Below, one piece after another: positions 42,723 through 50,667 of a stretch of 64,000 nucleotides of DNA. Within the stretch, counting starts at the first letter, position 1. Each line of letters starts with the position of its first letter. The translations under genes were made by a program, and so were the position numbers. Source of the DNA: DASUPK01 sp963695675 (GTDB lineage: Bacteria; Actinomycetota; Thermoleophilia; Solirubrobacterales; 70-9). The notes below the pieces were generated by a model. That model made no database searches, was not told where the DNA came from, and saw only the letters and a list, made by a program, of their open reading frames with translations. The stretch is taken from contig CAVOGY010000005.1 in the NCBI GenBank assembly GCA_963695675.1, forward strand, positions 558,001 through 622,000, given 5' to 3'.

Positions 42723-44057
42723 ATGGAGAAGGCTGCCCGGCTCGATCACGCTCACCTCTGGCACCCCTTCACGCAGCAGCGCGACTGGGTGGAGGAGGAG
42801 CCGCTGATGATCGAGGCGGCCGAGGGGACCGAGCTGATCGACTCGGAGGGCCGGCGCTATCTGGACGGCGTCTCCTCGCTGTGGTGCAACGTGCATGGCC
42901 ATCGCCACCCGGTAATCGACCGGGCCGTGCGGGAGCAGCTCGGGCGAGTCGCGCACTCGACGATGCTGGGTCTGTCACATCCCGGCGCCGCTGAGCTCGC
43001 CGCCAGGCTGGTCGAGATCGCCCCCTCCGGCCTGAGCCGCGTCTTCTACTCCGACTCGGGTTCCACCGCCGTCGAGGTCGCGCTGAAGATGGCGTTCCAG
43101 TACTGGCAGCATCGCGGTGGACAGCACGTCCGGAAAACCTCGTTCGTCTGCCTCGAGGACGCCTACCACGGCGACACGATCGGCTCGGTGTCGGTCGGTG
43201 GCATGCCTCTCTTCCACTCGACCTTCGCACCGCTCCTCTTCGAGGCATACCGCGCGAAGCCCGGCGACATCGACGACATCGCCCGCCTGCTCGCCATCCG
43301 CGAGGAGGAGGTCGCGGCGGTGGTTCTCGAGCCGCTCGTGCAGGGCGCGGCGGGGATGCTCACCCACCCGCCCGGGTACCTGCGCGCCGTGCGGCGGCTC
43401 TGTGACCGCCACGGGGTACTGCTGATCTGCGACGAGGTCGCCACGGGGTTCGGCCGCACCGGGACGATGTTCGCCTGCGAGCAGGAGGGCGTCTCGCCGG
43501 ACCTGCTCTGCCTCGCGAAGGGCCTGACCGGCGGCTATCTGCCGCTCGCCGCGACGCTAGCGACGGAGCGCATCTATGAGGCGTTCCTGGGCTCCCATTC
43601 CGAGTTTGTGACCTTCTTCCACGGCCACACTTACACCGGCAACCCGCTCGCCTGCGCCGCGGCGCTCGCCTCGCTCGACATCTTCGACCAGGAGCGGACG
43701 CTCGTCCGGCTGCAGCCCAAGATCCGCTTGCTCACCGAGTGGCTGCGGCAGGTGGAGCGCATGCCCGAGGTCAGGGAGGTCCGCCAGTGCGGCCTGATGG
43801 TGGGCATCGACCTAGGCGAGCATGATCCGCAGCTGCGGCTCGGACATCGGGTGGTGACCGAGGCGCGACGCCGCGGGGTGATCGTCAGGCCGCTCGGCGA
43901 CGTGATCGTACTGATGCCCCCGCTCTCCATCACAAAGCAGGACCTGCGGCAGCTGGTCGCGATCGTCGCCAAGTCGATCCGGACGGCCTGCCCCGTCGCC
44001 GAGCTCGACGCGGGCGCCCAGGGCCGGCTGGACGCGGCTCTTCTCGAGGCTGCCTAA
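42723..44057 (+). CDS. bioA: Adenosylmethionine-8-amino-7-oxononanoate aminotransferase
   Basis: This 444-residue class III aminotransferase has HLWHPFTQQRDW (the BioA N-terminal signature), YLDGVSSLWCNVHGH, YSDSGSTAVEVALKMAFQYW, DAYHGDTIGSVSVGG, CDEVATGFGRTGTMFA with the PLP Asp, LAKGLTGGYLPLAAT with the PLP Lys, and FFHGHTYTGNPLA. It converts KAPA to DAPA with SAM as amino donor. ATG at 42723 suits the family; an earlier in-frame start at 42672 adds 17 unlike residues. TATCTT at 42706-42711 is its likely -10. Confidence 0.94.
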   Translation: MEKAARLDHAHLWHPFTQQRDWVEEEPLMIEAAEGTELIDSEGRRYLDGVSSLWCNVHGHRHPVIDRAVREQLGRVAHSTMLGLSHPGAAELAARLVEIAPSGLSRVFYSDSGSTAVEVALKMAFQYWQHRGGQHVRKTSFVCLEDAYHGDTIGSVSVGGMPLFHSTFAPLLFEAYRAKPGDIDDIARLLAIREEEVAAVVLEPLVQGAAGMLTHPPGYLRAVRRLCDRHGVLLICDEVATGFGRTGTMFACEQEGVSPDLLCLAKGLTGGYLPLAATLATERIYEAFLGSHSEFVTFFHGHTYTGNPLACAAALASLDIFDQERTLVRLQPKIRLLTEWLRQVERMPEVREVRQCGLMVGIDLGEHDPQLRLGHRVVTEARRRGVIVRPLGDVIVLMPPLSITKQDLRQLVAIVAKSIRTACPVAELDAGAQGRLDAALLEAA

Positions 44058-44243
44058 CTAGTCCTCGTAGAGCTCGAAGTCCGCCTTGCGGGCGCCGCAG
44101 ACCGGGCAGAACCAGTCGTCGGGGATGTCCTCGAACGCGGTTCCCGGCGGCACCCCGCCGTCGGGATCGCCCTCGTCCGGGTCATAGATGAATCCGCACG
44201 AGGTGCAGATGTAGAGCTGCTTGGTGGTCGTCTCCGCTGCCAT
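44058..44243 (-). CDS. Rubredoxin
   Basis: This 61-residue protein has two Cys pairs, ICTSCGFIYDP and FCPVCGARK, spaced as in rubredoxin, plus the PDDWFCP aromatic cluster. It carries one iron bound by four cysteines and transfers electrons, for example to alkane hydroxylases or oxygenases, which are not seen nearby. TACCCT (minus, 44252-44257) ends 8 nt before the ATG. It is adjacent to the bioA stop on the opposite strand. Confidence 0.95.
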   Translation of the reverse strand: MAAETTTKQLYICTSCGFIYDPDEGDPDGGVPPGTAFEDIPDDWFCPVCGARKADFELYED

Positions 44244-44310
44244 CCGGCGGCAGGGTAACGAGTCAGAGGGGCGCGGATGACCCCCGTCGACCCTCTAGGC
44301 TGGGCCGCCT

Positions 44311-44898
44311 GTGGAACCCGCCGTCCCCCGCCCGGCCGCAACCGTGATCCTCTTGCGCCGGGGCGGGAAGCACGCCGAGCACGGCTTGCAGATCCTGCTC
44401 GTGCGGCGGAACCCAGAGGCCCGCTTCATGCCCGGCGTCTGGGTATTCCCCGGCGGTGCCGTCGACCCAGCCGACGGGGACGGCGAGGTCGCGCACCGTG
44501 CCGCCGCCGTCAGGGAGCTCGCCGAGGAGGCGGGAATCGAGGTCCCGGCCGACGAGCTGGTGGCCTATTCGCGCTGGATCACGCCCAAAGCGGTGCCGAT
44601 CCGCTTCGACACGCGGTTCTACCTGGCGCTTGCGCCGGCGCACTCCCCGCCACAGCCGGACGGCTCCGAGACGGTCGATGCCGGTTGGTTTGGGCCGCAG
44701 GGCGCCCTCGAGCTGCACCGGGCGGGCCAGCTGCAACTGGTCTTCCCCACCATCAAGCACCTCGAGTCTCTGGTCGGGTTCGGCAGCGCGGCGGAGGCGC
44801 TGGAGGCCGCCCGGCGCCGCGAGGTGAAGGCGGTCGAGCCCGAGGTGGTCGGCGAGGGCGCCGAGCAGAGGATCGTCCTGCCGGATGAGCTTCCCTGA
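44311..44898 (+). CDS. Nudix hydrolase
   Basis: This 195-residue protein has the Nudix box GGAVDPADGD...AAVRELAEEAGIE (the GX5EX7REUXEEXGU pattern with an enlarged gap) at about residues 47-78, and WVFPGG before it. It hydrolyses nucleoside-diphosphate derivatives or CoA-type pyrophosphates; the sequence does not specify which. It resembles the NUDT7/8/19-like branch, judging from VRRNPEARFMPGVWVFPGG. GTG at 44311 follows TAGGCT (44296-44301) by 9 nt. Confidence 0.87.
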   Translation: MEPAVPRPAATVILLRRGGKHAEHGLQILLVRRNPEARFMPGVWVFPGGAVDPADGDGEVAHRAAAVRELAEEAGIEVPADELVAYSRWITPKAVPIRFDTRFYLALAPAHSPPQPDGSETVDAGWFGPQGALELHRAGQLQLVFPTIKHLESLVGFGSAAEALEAARRREVKAVEPEVVGEGAEQRIVLPDELP

Positions 44899-44925
44899 CC
44901 GTCTGAGGCGGGACGCGGTCGGACC

Positions 44926-44954
44926 TTGATGTAACCGGCTCTCCTTCGTAAGAA
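44926..44954 (+). promoter_or_regulatory. Sigma-70-type promoter of the FMN-binding protein gene
   Basis: TTGATG (44926-44931), 17-bp spacer, TAAGAA (44949-44954), then 9 nt to the ATG at 44964. It is one of few genes in the window with a recognisable -35 as well as a -10. Confidence 0.5.
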
Positions 44955-44963
44955 TCAGGGCCC

Positions 44964-45920
44964 ATGACGAGCACCCTGCCCCAGGAAGTTCGCGACGCGT
45001 TCGAGCGGTTCATCACCTGCGAGTTCACGACCGTCGACGCCGCGAAACAGCCGATCACCTGGCCGGTTACGCCCTATTACCGTCAGGGCGACCCGACCAT
45101 CGACGTCACCACCGGCCTCGGCTACCCGAAGAAGGCCGACGATGCCCGCGCCCACCCGAGCATCTCGCTCCTGTTCTCGGACCCGACCGGGTCGGGAATG
45201 GAGAGCGGGCTCAAGGTCCTGGTCCATGGGACGGCGACGGTCGACGATGCCGACCTGAAGGCGAATGCGGACCGATACCTGAGTGAGTCCGGCGAGAAGC
45301 TGCCGGCGACCAAGAAGATGCATCCGCCCAAGCCCCTGCGGGCGATGCTCAACTGGTACTACGCTCGCGTCTACATCAAGGTGCGGCCCGAGCGGGTCTT
45401 CGTCTGGCCTGATGGGAACCTGGCCGAGGAGCCCGCGGTCCATGACGCGCATCTGGAGGAGGTCCGCTCGGGTCACGTCGAGGAGCCACCCGAGGACCAT
45501 GGCGCCCCTGCCGCGGGAGGCGCTGCATGGGACAAGCGCCTGGACTTCCTCGAGGGACACGAGACCGGCGTGCTGAGCTGGATGGGCCCCGACGGCTTCC
45601 CGATCGCCGTCCGCGTTCCCTTCAGCGCCGAGCCGTCCCAGGGCGAGATCGCGGTCGAAGCCGAGCCGGCGGGCCTGCCGCTGATCGAGGGGCGAGCCTG
45701 CCTGACCGTTCACCGGCACGCACCTGACTTCTCATGGCAGCGCAACATGCAGGTGCGCGGCAATCTCACCCGCTCCGACGAGGGATGGCGCCTCCTGCCG
45801 CGGCGGATCGTCGGCGGTTTCGAGCTGCCGGAGGGGCGCCTGATCCGGTTCAGGGACTTCGTCAAGAAGGGCCCGGGCTTCTACCGGACCTATCGCCGGC
45901 GCATCCGTGAGCGGTCTTGA
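44964..45920 (+). CDS. Flavin/pyridoxamine 5'-phosphate oxidase-like protein, two split barrels
   Basis: This 318-residue protein has two split-barrel domains. The first (about 5-160) has FITCEFTTVDAAKQPITWPVTPYY and HPSISLLFSDPTGSG. The second (about 185-300) has ETGVLSWMGPDGFPIAVRVPF. These resemble the PNPOx/F420 reductase (FDOR) superfamily, where the split barrel binds FMN or F420. Cofactor and substrate are not certain. A tandem arrangement is less usual than a single barrel. Confidence 0.72.
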   Translation: MTSTLPQEVRDAFERFITCEFTTVDAAKQPITWPVTPYYRQGDPTIDVTTGLGYPKKADDARAHPSISLLFSDPTGSGMESGLKVLVHGTATVDDADLKANADRYLSESGEKLPATKKMHPPKPLRAMLNWYYARVYIKVRPERVFVWPDGNLAEEPAVHDAHLEEVRSGHVEEPPEDHGAPAAGGAAWDKRLDFLEGHETGVLSWMGPDGFPIAVRVPFSAEPSQGEIAVEAEPAGLPLIEGRACLTVHRHAPDFSWQRNMQVRGNLTRSDEGWRLLPRRIVGGFELPEGRLIRFRDFVKKGPGFYRTYRRRIRERS

Positions 45921-45979
45921 GCGGCGCCGCCGCAACCGGTCCGATGAGTTTGCGCGCCCAGCCCGGTCACTACGGGAAA

Positions 45980-46009
45980 CCAACTGGCTGAAGAGCCAAC
46001 TGGCTGAAG
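45980..46009 (+). repeat. Tandem 16-bp duplication before a Shine-Dalgarno
   Basis: CCAACTGGCTGAAG occurs at 45980-45993 and again at 45996-46009, with a 2-bp step (AG). The second copy runs into the GAAGGAGG ribosome-binding site of the VOC gene. Confidence 0.6.
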
Positions 46010-46017
46010 GAGGTCCC

Positions 46018-46515
46018 GTGGCGGACAACGCACTGATCACCTGTCTTTGGTTTGACACCGAGGGCGAGGCGGCGGCGAAGCACTACACGAGCATCTTCAA
46101 GGACTCGACGCTCGGCAGAATCGTTCCCTACGGCGAGGCCGGCCGGCGGGACGCCGAGATGACCATGCTCGTCGAGTTCGAGCTCAACGGCCAGAAGTTC
46201 ATCGCTCTGAACGGCGGCCCGCAGTTCGAGCACAGCGAGGCAATCTCGTTCCAGATCCCCTGTGAGGACCAGGAGGAGGTCGACTACTACTGGGACAGCC
46301 TCACCGAGGGCGGCGAGGAGGGCCCCTGCGGCTGGCTCAGGGACAAGTTCGGAGTGTCCTGGCAGGTCGTCCCCACCCGGGTGATCGAGCTGATCAGCGA
46401 TCCGGATCCGGAGAGGGCCAAGCGGGCAAGCGAGGCGCTCTACTCGACGATGGGGAAGATCGAGATCGCCGCAATCGAGGCGGCGGCCGCCGGCGAGCCC
46501 GCGCCGACCGGCTGA
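46018..46515 (+). CDS. VOC / PhnB-type glyoxalase-fold protein
   Basis: This 165-residue protein has LITCLWFDTEGEAAAKHYTSIFKDS, FIALNGGPQFEHSEAISFQIPCEDQEEVDYYWDSL and LRDKFGVSWQVVPTRVIELI. These are features of the 3-demethylubiquinone methyltransferase-like PhnB branch of the vicinal oxygen chelate fold. Members bind a metal or act as small-molecule resistance proteins; the role here is unknown. GTG at 46018 has GAAGGAGG 5 nt upstream. A longer in-frame ATG at 45907 would include the 16-bp tandem repeat and is less likely. Confidence 0.85.
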   Translation: MADNALITCLWFDTEGEAAAKHYTSIFKDSTLGRIVPYGEAGRRDAEMTMLVEFELNGQKFIALNGGPQFEHSEAISFQIPCEDQEEVDYYWDSLTEGGEEGPCGWLRDKFGVSWQVVPTRVIELISDPDPERAKRASEALYSTMGKIEIAAIEAAAAGEPAPTG

Positions 46516-46521
46516 GCCGCG

Positions 46522-47208
46522 TCAGGAGCCGATCTTCGGCGGGAAGGGCTCGAGCCCCGCGTTCCACGGGCCCGGCTTGTAGATGTCGAGGTTGTTCTCC
46601 TCCATCTCGCGATGGAGGCGATCGAAGATGCCGCCACCTGAGCGAAGCGCCTCCCCTAGCTCTTCGCGCGAGCGCTCCCGCAGCCGCCAGTGGAAGAAGA
46701 GCTGCTGATCGGTGATCCCGAAGTCGACCTCGGCGGGGATCCGGGTGATCCAGTCGATGAAGGCGGGACTGAAGAGCTCGCGCAGGGCGACCGGGTCGTG
46801 GTCGCGCGGGACCGTGGCGATGAACCGCTTGTTGAAGTCGACGCTCTCGAACTCGACCCGGCGCCGCGAGTGGCGGTCGAGCGTGTCCCCCGGCGTGCGT
46901 TCGATCGATTCGACGTTGAAGACTGGGACGACCGTCGCCAGATCCGGCATGTGCGACTTGACCAGCGCAGCGCCGGGCAGCACCGCCTTGCGCCCGAAAC
47001 CGCCCTCCTCGTGCTCGTCGGCGTCGCACGAGGAGCCGAAGAAGCCGTCGCTGAGCTCGCCGGTGATGCGATTGGTGCCGCCGGGGCAGAGCGCCACAGG
47101 GGCGCCCACCGGGTTGATGCCTCCGATCGGCTCGTAGCGCAGGCCGCGCTCGGAGGCGAGGTCCGAGACGACCTCAGCCCACTGCTGGGCCTCGCCCTTG
47201 GCGCTCAA
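46522..47208 (-). CDS. Hypothetical protein, 228 residues, DUF3137-like features
   Basis: I do not recognise a named family with confidence. The middle reads RRVEFESVDFNKRFIATVP and then LFSPAFIDWITRIPAEVDFGI, which resembles the ...ESVEFNxRF...LTPAFM... pattern of DUF3137-type cytoplasmic proteins. There is no membrane segment. The TTG at 47208 overlaps the SCP2 stop (TTGA), so the gene is translationally coupled to SCP2. It may share its lipid-related context, which is an inference from position. Confidence 0.6.
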   Translation of the reverse strand: MSAKGEAQQWAEVVSDLASERGLRYEPIGGINPVGAPVALCPGGTNRITGELSDGFFGSSCDADEHEEGGFGRKAVLPGAALVKSHMPDLATVVPVFNVESIERTPGDTLDRHSRRRVEFESVDFNKRFIATVPRDHDPVALRELFSPAFIDWITRIPAEVDFGITDQQLFFHWRLRERSREELGEALRSGGGIFDRLHREMEENNLDIYKPGPWNAGLEPFPPKIGS

Positions 47209-47624
47209 CCGACGTTGACCAGGTCGTCGCGTCCCTGCGCCTCGAGCAGCGCCTTGTAGCGCGGGAAGACGGGCTTGGTGAGCGGCACCAGCTTGAGAAT
47301 CTTCGCCACCGGGCCACTCGCCTTGATCTGCCCCCGCGCCAGCGCCACGGTCACGTTCACCTGGCCAAGCCAGAAACGGTGTGCCGTGTCCGCCTCCATG
47401 CTCATCACCACCTCGGGCTCCATCTCGGTCTCGCCGAAGTCGACCTCGGCGGGCTCGTCCTCCTTGAGCTGGACCGTGATCGTCGCGTCCGGGTCGCGAT
47501 GGGCGTACTGGACGATCGTGTTGGCCTGCCGGAACTTCGGCCCGAGCTCCTCGTCGGCGGCCAGGTCGACGAACAGCTTGCCGATCGTGTCGTAGACCTC
47601 CTGGGCGTCCCTGAAGTACGCCAA
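47205..47624 (-). CDS. SCP-2 sterol carrier domain protein
   Basis: This 139-residue protein is a single SCP-2 domain: RQANTIVQYAHRDPDATITVQL, PEVVMSMEADTAHRFWLGQVNVTVALARGQIKASGPVAKILKL. The family binds sterols or other hydrophobic ligands in a cavity. Its position right after the six-gene mce operon, on the same strand with 32 bp between, suggests handling of a lipid substrate imported by Mce. Its stop codon overlaps the next gene's TTG start. Confidence 0.87.
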   Translation of the reverse strand: MAYFRDAQEVYDTIGKLFVDLAADEELGPKFRQANTIVQYAHRDPDATITVQLKEDEPAEVDFGETEMEPEVVMSMEADTAHRFWLGQVNVTVALARGQIKASGPVAKILKLVPLTKPVFPRYKALLEAQGRDDLVNVG

Positions 47625-47656
47625 CTCTCACCTTCCGGTCGGGAGGCCGAATCCTA

Positions 47657-49315
47657 TTAGGGGTCCTGCAGCACCTCGGGGATCTTGCCGCCGCCGAAGA
47701 CCGAGGGGAAGTTCGGCGCGATCGTGCAGGCCGCGTAGGCGGAGGGCCCGGGCGGGTTGGTCGGGTAGCCCGGGAAATTCGAGCCGACCTGCTCCGGGGT
47801 ATTCGGGTTCACGATCGATGAGAATGGGAACTGGCCGCTCTCCTCCTGAGGCGGGCTCGATGGCGGGTTGTGCAGGACCTGCTGGCCGCCGAAGGTGTTG
47901 TTGCAGTCGTGGCTGGGGAAGATCTCATCCTGGCTGCTGGAGTAGGGGTTGCCGATCTCGAACGGCTGCAGGTAGCCGTTGCCGCGGTTGGTCGCCAGTC
48001 GCTTCTGGTAGATCGCGAGACTCTCGGCTGTGAAGATCGTCATCTGGCGCGAGAGGTGCAGCGGAGCGCTCTGCCCCGACTGGAACGGCAGGAAATCTGC
48101 CGTCGAGGAGGACGGGTTCGAGAGGAAATCGGTGACCACCGGCGCCTGGTAGTCGAGCCAGCGGAGCAGCGGATTGAAGTTCGCGAGGAAGGGGTCCAGC
48201 CCGTCCATCACCGGACGCAGCTCGCGGAGGAAGCTGCTCAGCGACGGCAGCCCCGTGCGGGACGCCTTGATCAACGGATCGAGGTTCTTGAACAGCTTCC
48301 GGGCGTACGGGGCCAGCCTGCGCACGTCGCGCAGGGTCGGGCTCAGGTCGCGGGCCACCGGCCGGAGGTCGTGGAACACGGGCCGCGCGTCCTCGGCGAA
48401 CGGCTTCAGCCGGTCGAGGGTGAGCCGGCTCTCGTTCTCGAAGGTCGGGAAGATCTTGAAGGTGTCGGCCAGGGCCCGGCTCTGGGAGGCGAGCGCGCCG
48501 AACGTCCTGTTGGCGCCCACGATCGCGCCCGCGAGCGCCTGGTCGTGCTCGGTCAGCGCGGCGAACACGTCACCCGTGTCGTGCACGAGCGTGCGCAGCG
48601 ACTGTTCCTGACGGCGGAGCGTGCCGAGCACGTCGCTCGCGTCCGAGGCGAACGGCCCGAGGTTGCCGAAGGCGTCGTTGAGATCGAGTCCGCGGCCGTT
48701 GATCGCCAAGGCGGAGTTCTGCATCCAGGACTGGAACGCCTCGCGCGTCGGCTGGTCGAAGCCCTGGAAGATCTCGTCGATCTGGGTCTGGTTCTCGACC
48801 TGCGTCTGGGCGAGGTGCCCGCCCTCGGGGATCGGTTGTGGGGCATCGCCGCCCGAGATCTGACCGACGTCGATCGCGCTCGACTGGGCGGTGACGTCAC
48901 CGGAGGTCTGGCCGGGCTGGACCTGGCTGCCGCTGGTGAGCTCGACGTAGGTCTCCCCGAGCAGCGTCTTCGAGCGGAGGATCGCCCGCGCGTCAGAGGA
49001 GATCGGTGCGTACTGCGGCTCGATCTCGATCGTCGCCCTGGTGGTGTTGCAGGCCGCCGGATTGGAGTGGCACTCGCTCTCGGGCGCCAGGCCGAGGCTC
49101 TTCACCTTGCCGACCGAGACCCCGCCGATCCTGACGTCGGCCTCCTTCGACAGCGTGATCGCCTCCGGGAAGTCGGCGGTGAAGCGGTAGCTCTCCGGCT
49201 TGAACGGGACGGGCCCGCCGAAGGTCACCCAGAGGAAGAGCAGCAGGGCAAAGCAGGACAGCGTGAAGCCGACCGCCACCAGGATGCGTCCGATCGAGGG
49301 TGCGTGCGTCTGCAT
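47657..49315 (-). CDS. mceF: Mce family (MlaD domain) protein, sixth gene of the operon
   Basis: This 552-residue protein has an N-terminal membrane segment (about residues 10-32) followed by the MlaD domain with PEAITLSKEADVRIGGVSVGKVKSL near 50-75. A long helical region follows with periodic hydrophobics (about 150-400), then a Pro/Ser/Asn-rich C-terminus. Mce proteins form a ring or tube across the periplasm-like space for lipid transport. The order of six genes and its position as the last one suggest the F role; this label is positional, not proven. Confidence 0.88.
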   Translation of the reverse strand: MQTHAPSIGRILVAVGFTLSCFALLLFLWVTFGGPVPFKPESYRFTADFPEAITLSKEADVRIGGVSVGKVKSLGLAPESECHSNPAACNTTRATIEIEPQYAPISSDARAILRSKTLLGETYVELTSGSQVQPGQTSGDVTAQSSAIDVGQISGGDAPQPIPEGGHLAQTQVENQTQIDEIFQGFDQPTREAFQSWMQNSALAINGRGLDLNDAFGNLGPFASDASDVLGTLRRQEQSLRTLVHDTGDVFAALTEHDQALAGAIVGANRTFGALASQSRALADTFKIFPTFENESRLTLDRLKPFAEDARPVFHDLRPVARDLSPTLRDVRRLAPYARKLFKNLDPLIKASRTGLPSLSSFLRELRPVMDGLDPFLANFNPLLRWLDYQAPVVTDFLSNPSSSTADFLPFQSGQSAPLHLSRQMTIFTAESLAIYQKRLATNRGNGYLQPFEIGNPYSSSQDEIFPSHDCNNTFGGQQVLHNPPSSPPQEESGQFPFSSIVNPNTPEQVGSNFPGYPTNPPGPSAYAACTIAPNFPSVFGGGKIPEVLQDP

Positions 49316-49341
49316 CTAAGCCGTCTCTCCGCTCGTCTCGG

Positions 49342-50667
49342 TCATTTCGGACACACCGTCCCCTCGAGCTGACCGAACCCGGTGATCGCGGGTGCCAGCG
49401 GGCTCGTCGCGAGCATCGACTTGGCCGTGTTACAGGTGGCCACCAGGTAGATATGGCGGTAGACGCCGTGCGCGTCCTGCGAGGAGAAGGTGCTGTTGGT
49501 GAGGTGCGAGAGCCAGCCGAGCCAGTAGAGGTAGCCCTCGTCCCGCCCCGGCGTGCCGCCCGCCTCTGCGCCGTTCGGGTTGTAGGCGGCCATGTTGAAG
49601 AGCTTGTTGAGCTTCTCGGCGACGGTGGTCAGCCGTGGCGTGGCGGCGACCAGGTTCTTCGCGCCGGGCCTCAGGTCCCGCACCGGCTCGCGTGCGTTGC
49701 GCACGAATGGGCGGATGTCCTGCTTGATCGGATCGATGGTCGTCCTGGCCAGGTGGCCGAGCGAATCGTTGATCGGCTTCAGCTTTCGCGCGAATGGGCG
49801 CAGGCTCTGAATCGCCGGGCCCAGGACCGTCGCGAGCTGGTCGGTCTTGGTGAGGGCAACCCTGGTCGTCCGCAGCGTCGGACCGAGCAGGGAGACGGTG
49901 CGCTGCACGTCCGGTGCCTGGCTGGCGATCGCACCAAGGGCCTGGTCGGAGGCCGAGACCAACTGCTCGATTCCCTGGCCGTCCTCGCCGACCCGCCCCC
50001 AGAGCAGGTTCATGTTGTGGATCAGCCTGGCGAGGTTGTCCTTGCGCTTCGCCACCTCGGTGTTGAGGCGGGCCAGTCCGCGGTTGATCGGCCCGAGGCT
50101 GCCGAGCAGCTTCCCGAGGTCCCTGCCGCGTCCGTTCAGGCCCTGCCCGCCGCCCACCAGCATCAGCCGCAGATACGCCTGCGTGTCGCCGTCGAGCGCG
50201 GCCAGGATCTGGTCCACGTTCGTGTCGGGCGCCGTGTTGGCGACCGGAATAGTGCCGCCGTTCTGGAACTCATCGTCGTTCGAGTTCGGGGCGTAGTCGG
50301 TGCCCGGGTCGAGCTCCAGGAACATGTCCTTGAGGCCGGTCTTCGGGCGCAGCAGGATGGTCGCGTTCTTGTAGATCGGCAGGAACTTGCGGTCGATCGC
50401 CATGGTCACCACCGCGTGCCCGTTCTCGTAGTCGACCGAGGAGATGTCGCCTACCCGCACGCCGGCCACTCGCACCGTCTGCCCCTGGCCGGGGGTGACG
50501 GCCTGGGCGGTGGTCATCTCGGCCTTCAACTCGAAGGGCTTCTCCTCGAGCAGCGGAATCCGGAGCCGCTGGTTCTGGACGATGATGTAGGTGGCGACGA
50601 GGGCGACGAGTAGCAAGCCGATCACGGCCAGGAAGTCGCGCAGATGCTTTCGGATCGCCGTGCCCAT
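49342..50667 (-). CDS. mceE: Mce family (MlaD domain) protein, fifth gene
   Basis: This 441-residue protein has a membrane segment (about 15-35), then the MlaD core with PGQGQTVRVAGVRVGDISSV near 58-78. LGPTLRTTRVALTKTDQLATVLG and further coiled-coil-like heptads follow. It is not a lipoprotein-type MceE by sequence since no lipobox is seen at the N-terminus. Its ATG shares one base with the stop of the preceding gene (TGATG), giving tight coupling. Confidence 0.88.
   Translation of the reverse strand: MGTAIRKHLRDFLAVIGLLLVALVATYIIVQNQRLRIPLLEEKPFELKAEMTTAQAVTPGQGQTVRVAGVRVGDISSVDYENGHAVVTMAIDRKFLPIYKNATILLRPKTGLKDMFLELDPGTDYAPNSNDDEFQNGGTIPVANTAPDTNVDQILAALDGDTQAYLRLMLVGGGQGLNGRGRDLGKLLGSLGPINRGLARLNTEVAKRKDNLARLIHNMNLLWGRVGEDGQGIEQLVSASDQALGAIASQAPDVQRTVSLLGPTLRTTRVALTKTDQLATVLGPAIQSLRPFARKLKPINDSLGHLARTTIDPIKQDIRPFVRNAREPVRDLRPGAKNLVAATPRLTTVAEKLNKLFNMAAYNPNGAEAGGTPGRDEGYLYWLGWLSHLTNSTFSSQDAHGVYRHIYLVATCNTAKSMLATSPLAPAITGFGQLEGTVCPK

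Noticed and set aside
47870..49372. 500-codon frame opposite mceF
   Set aside because: Antisense shadow; no homology and the reverse strand encodes an unmistakable Mce protein.
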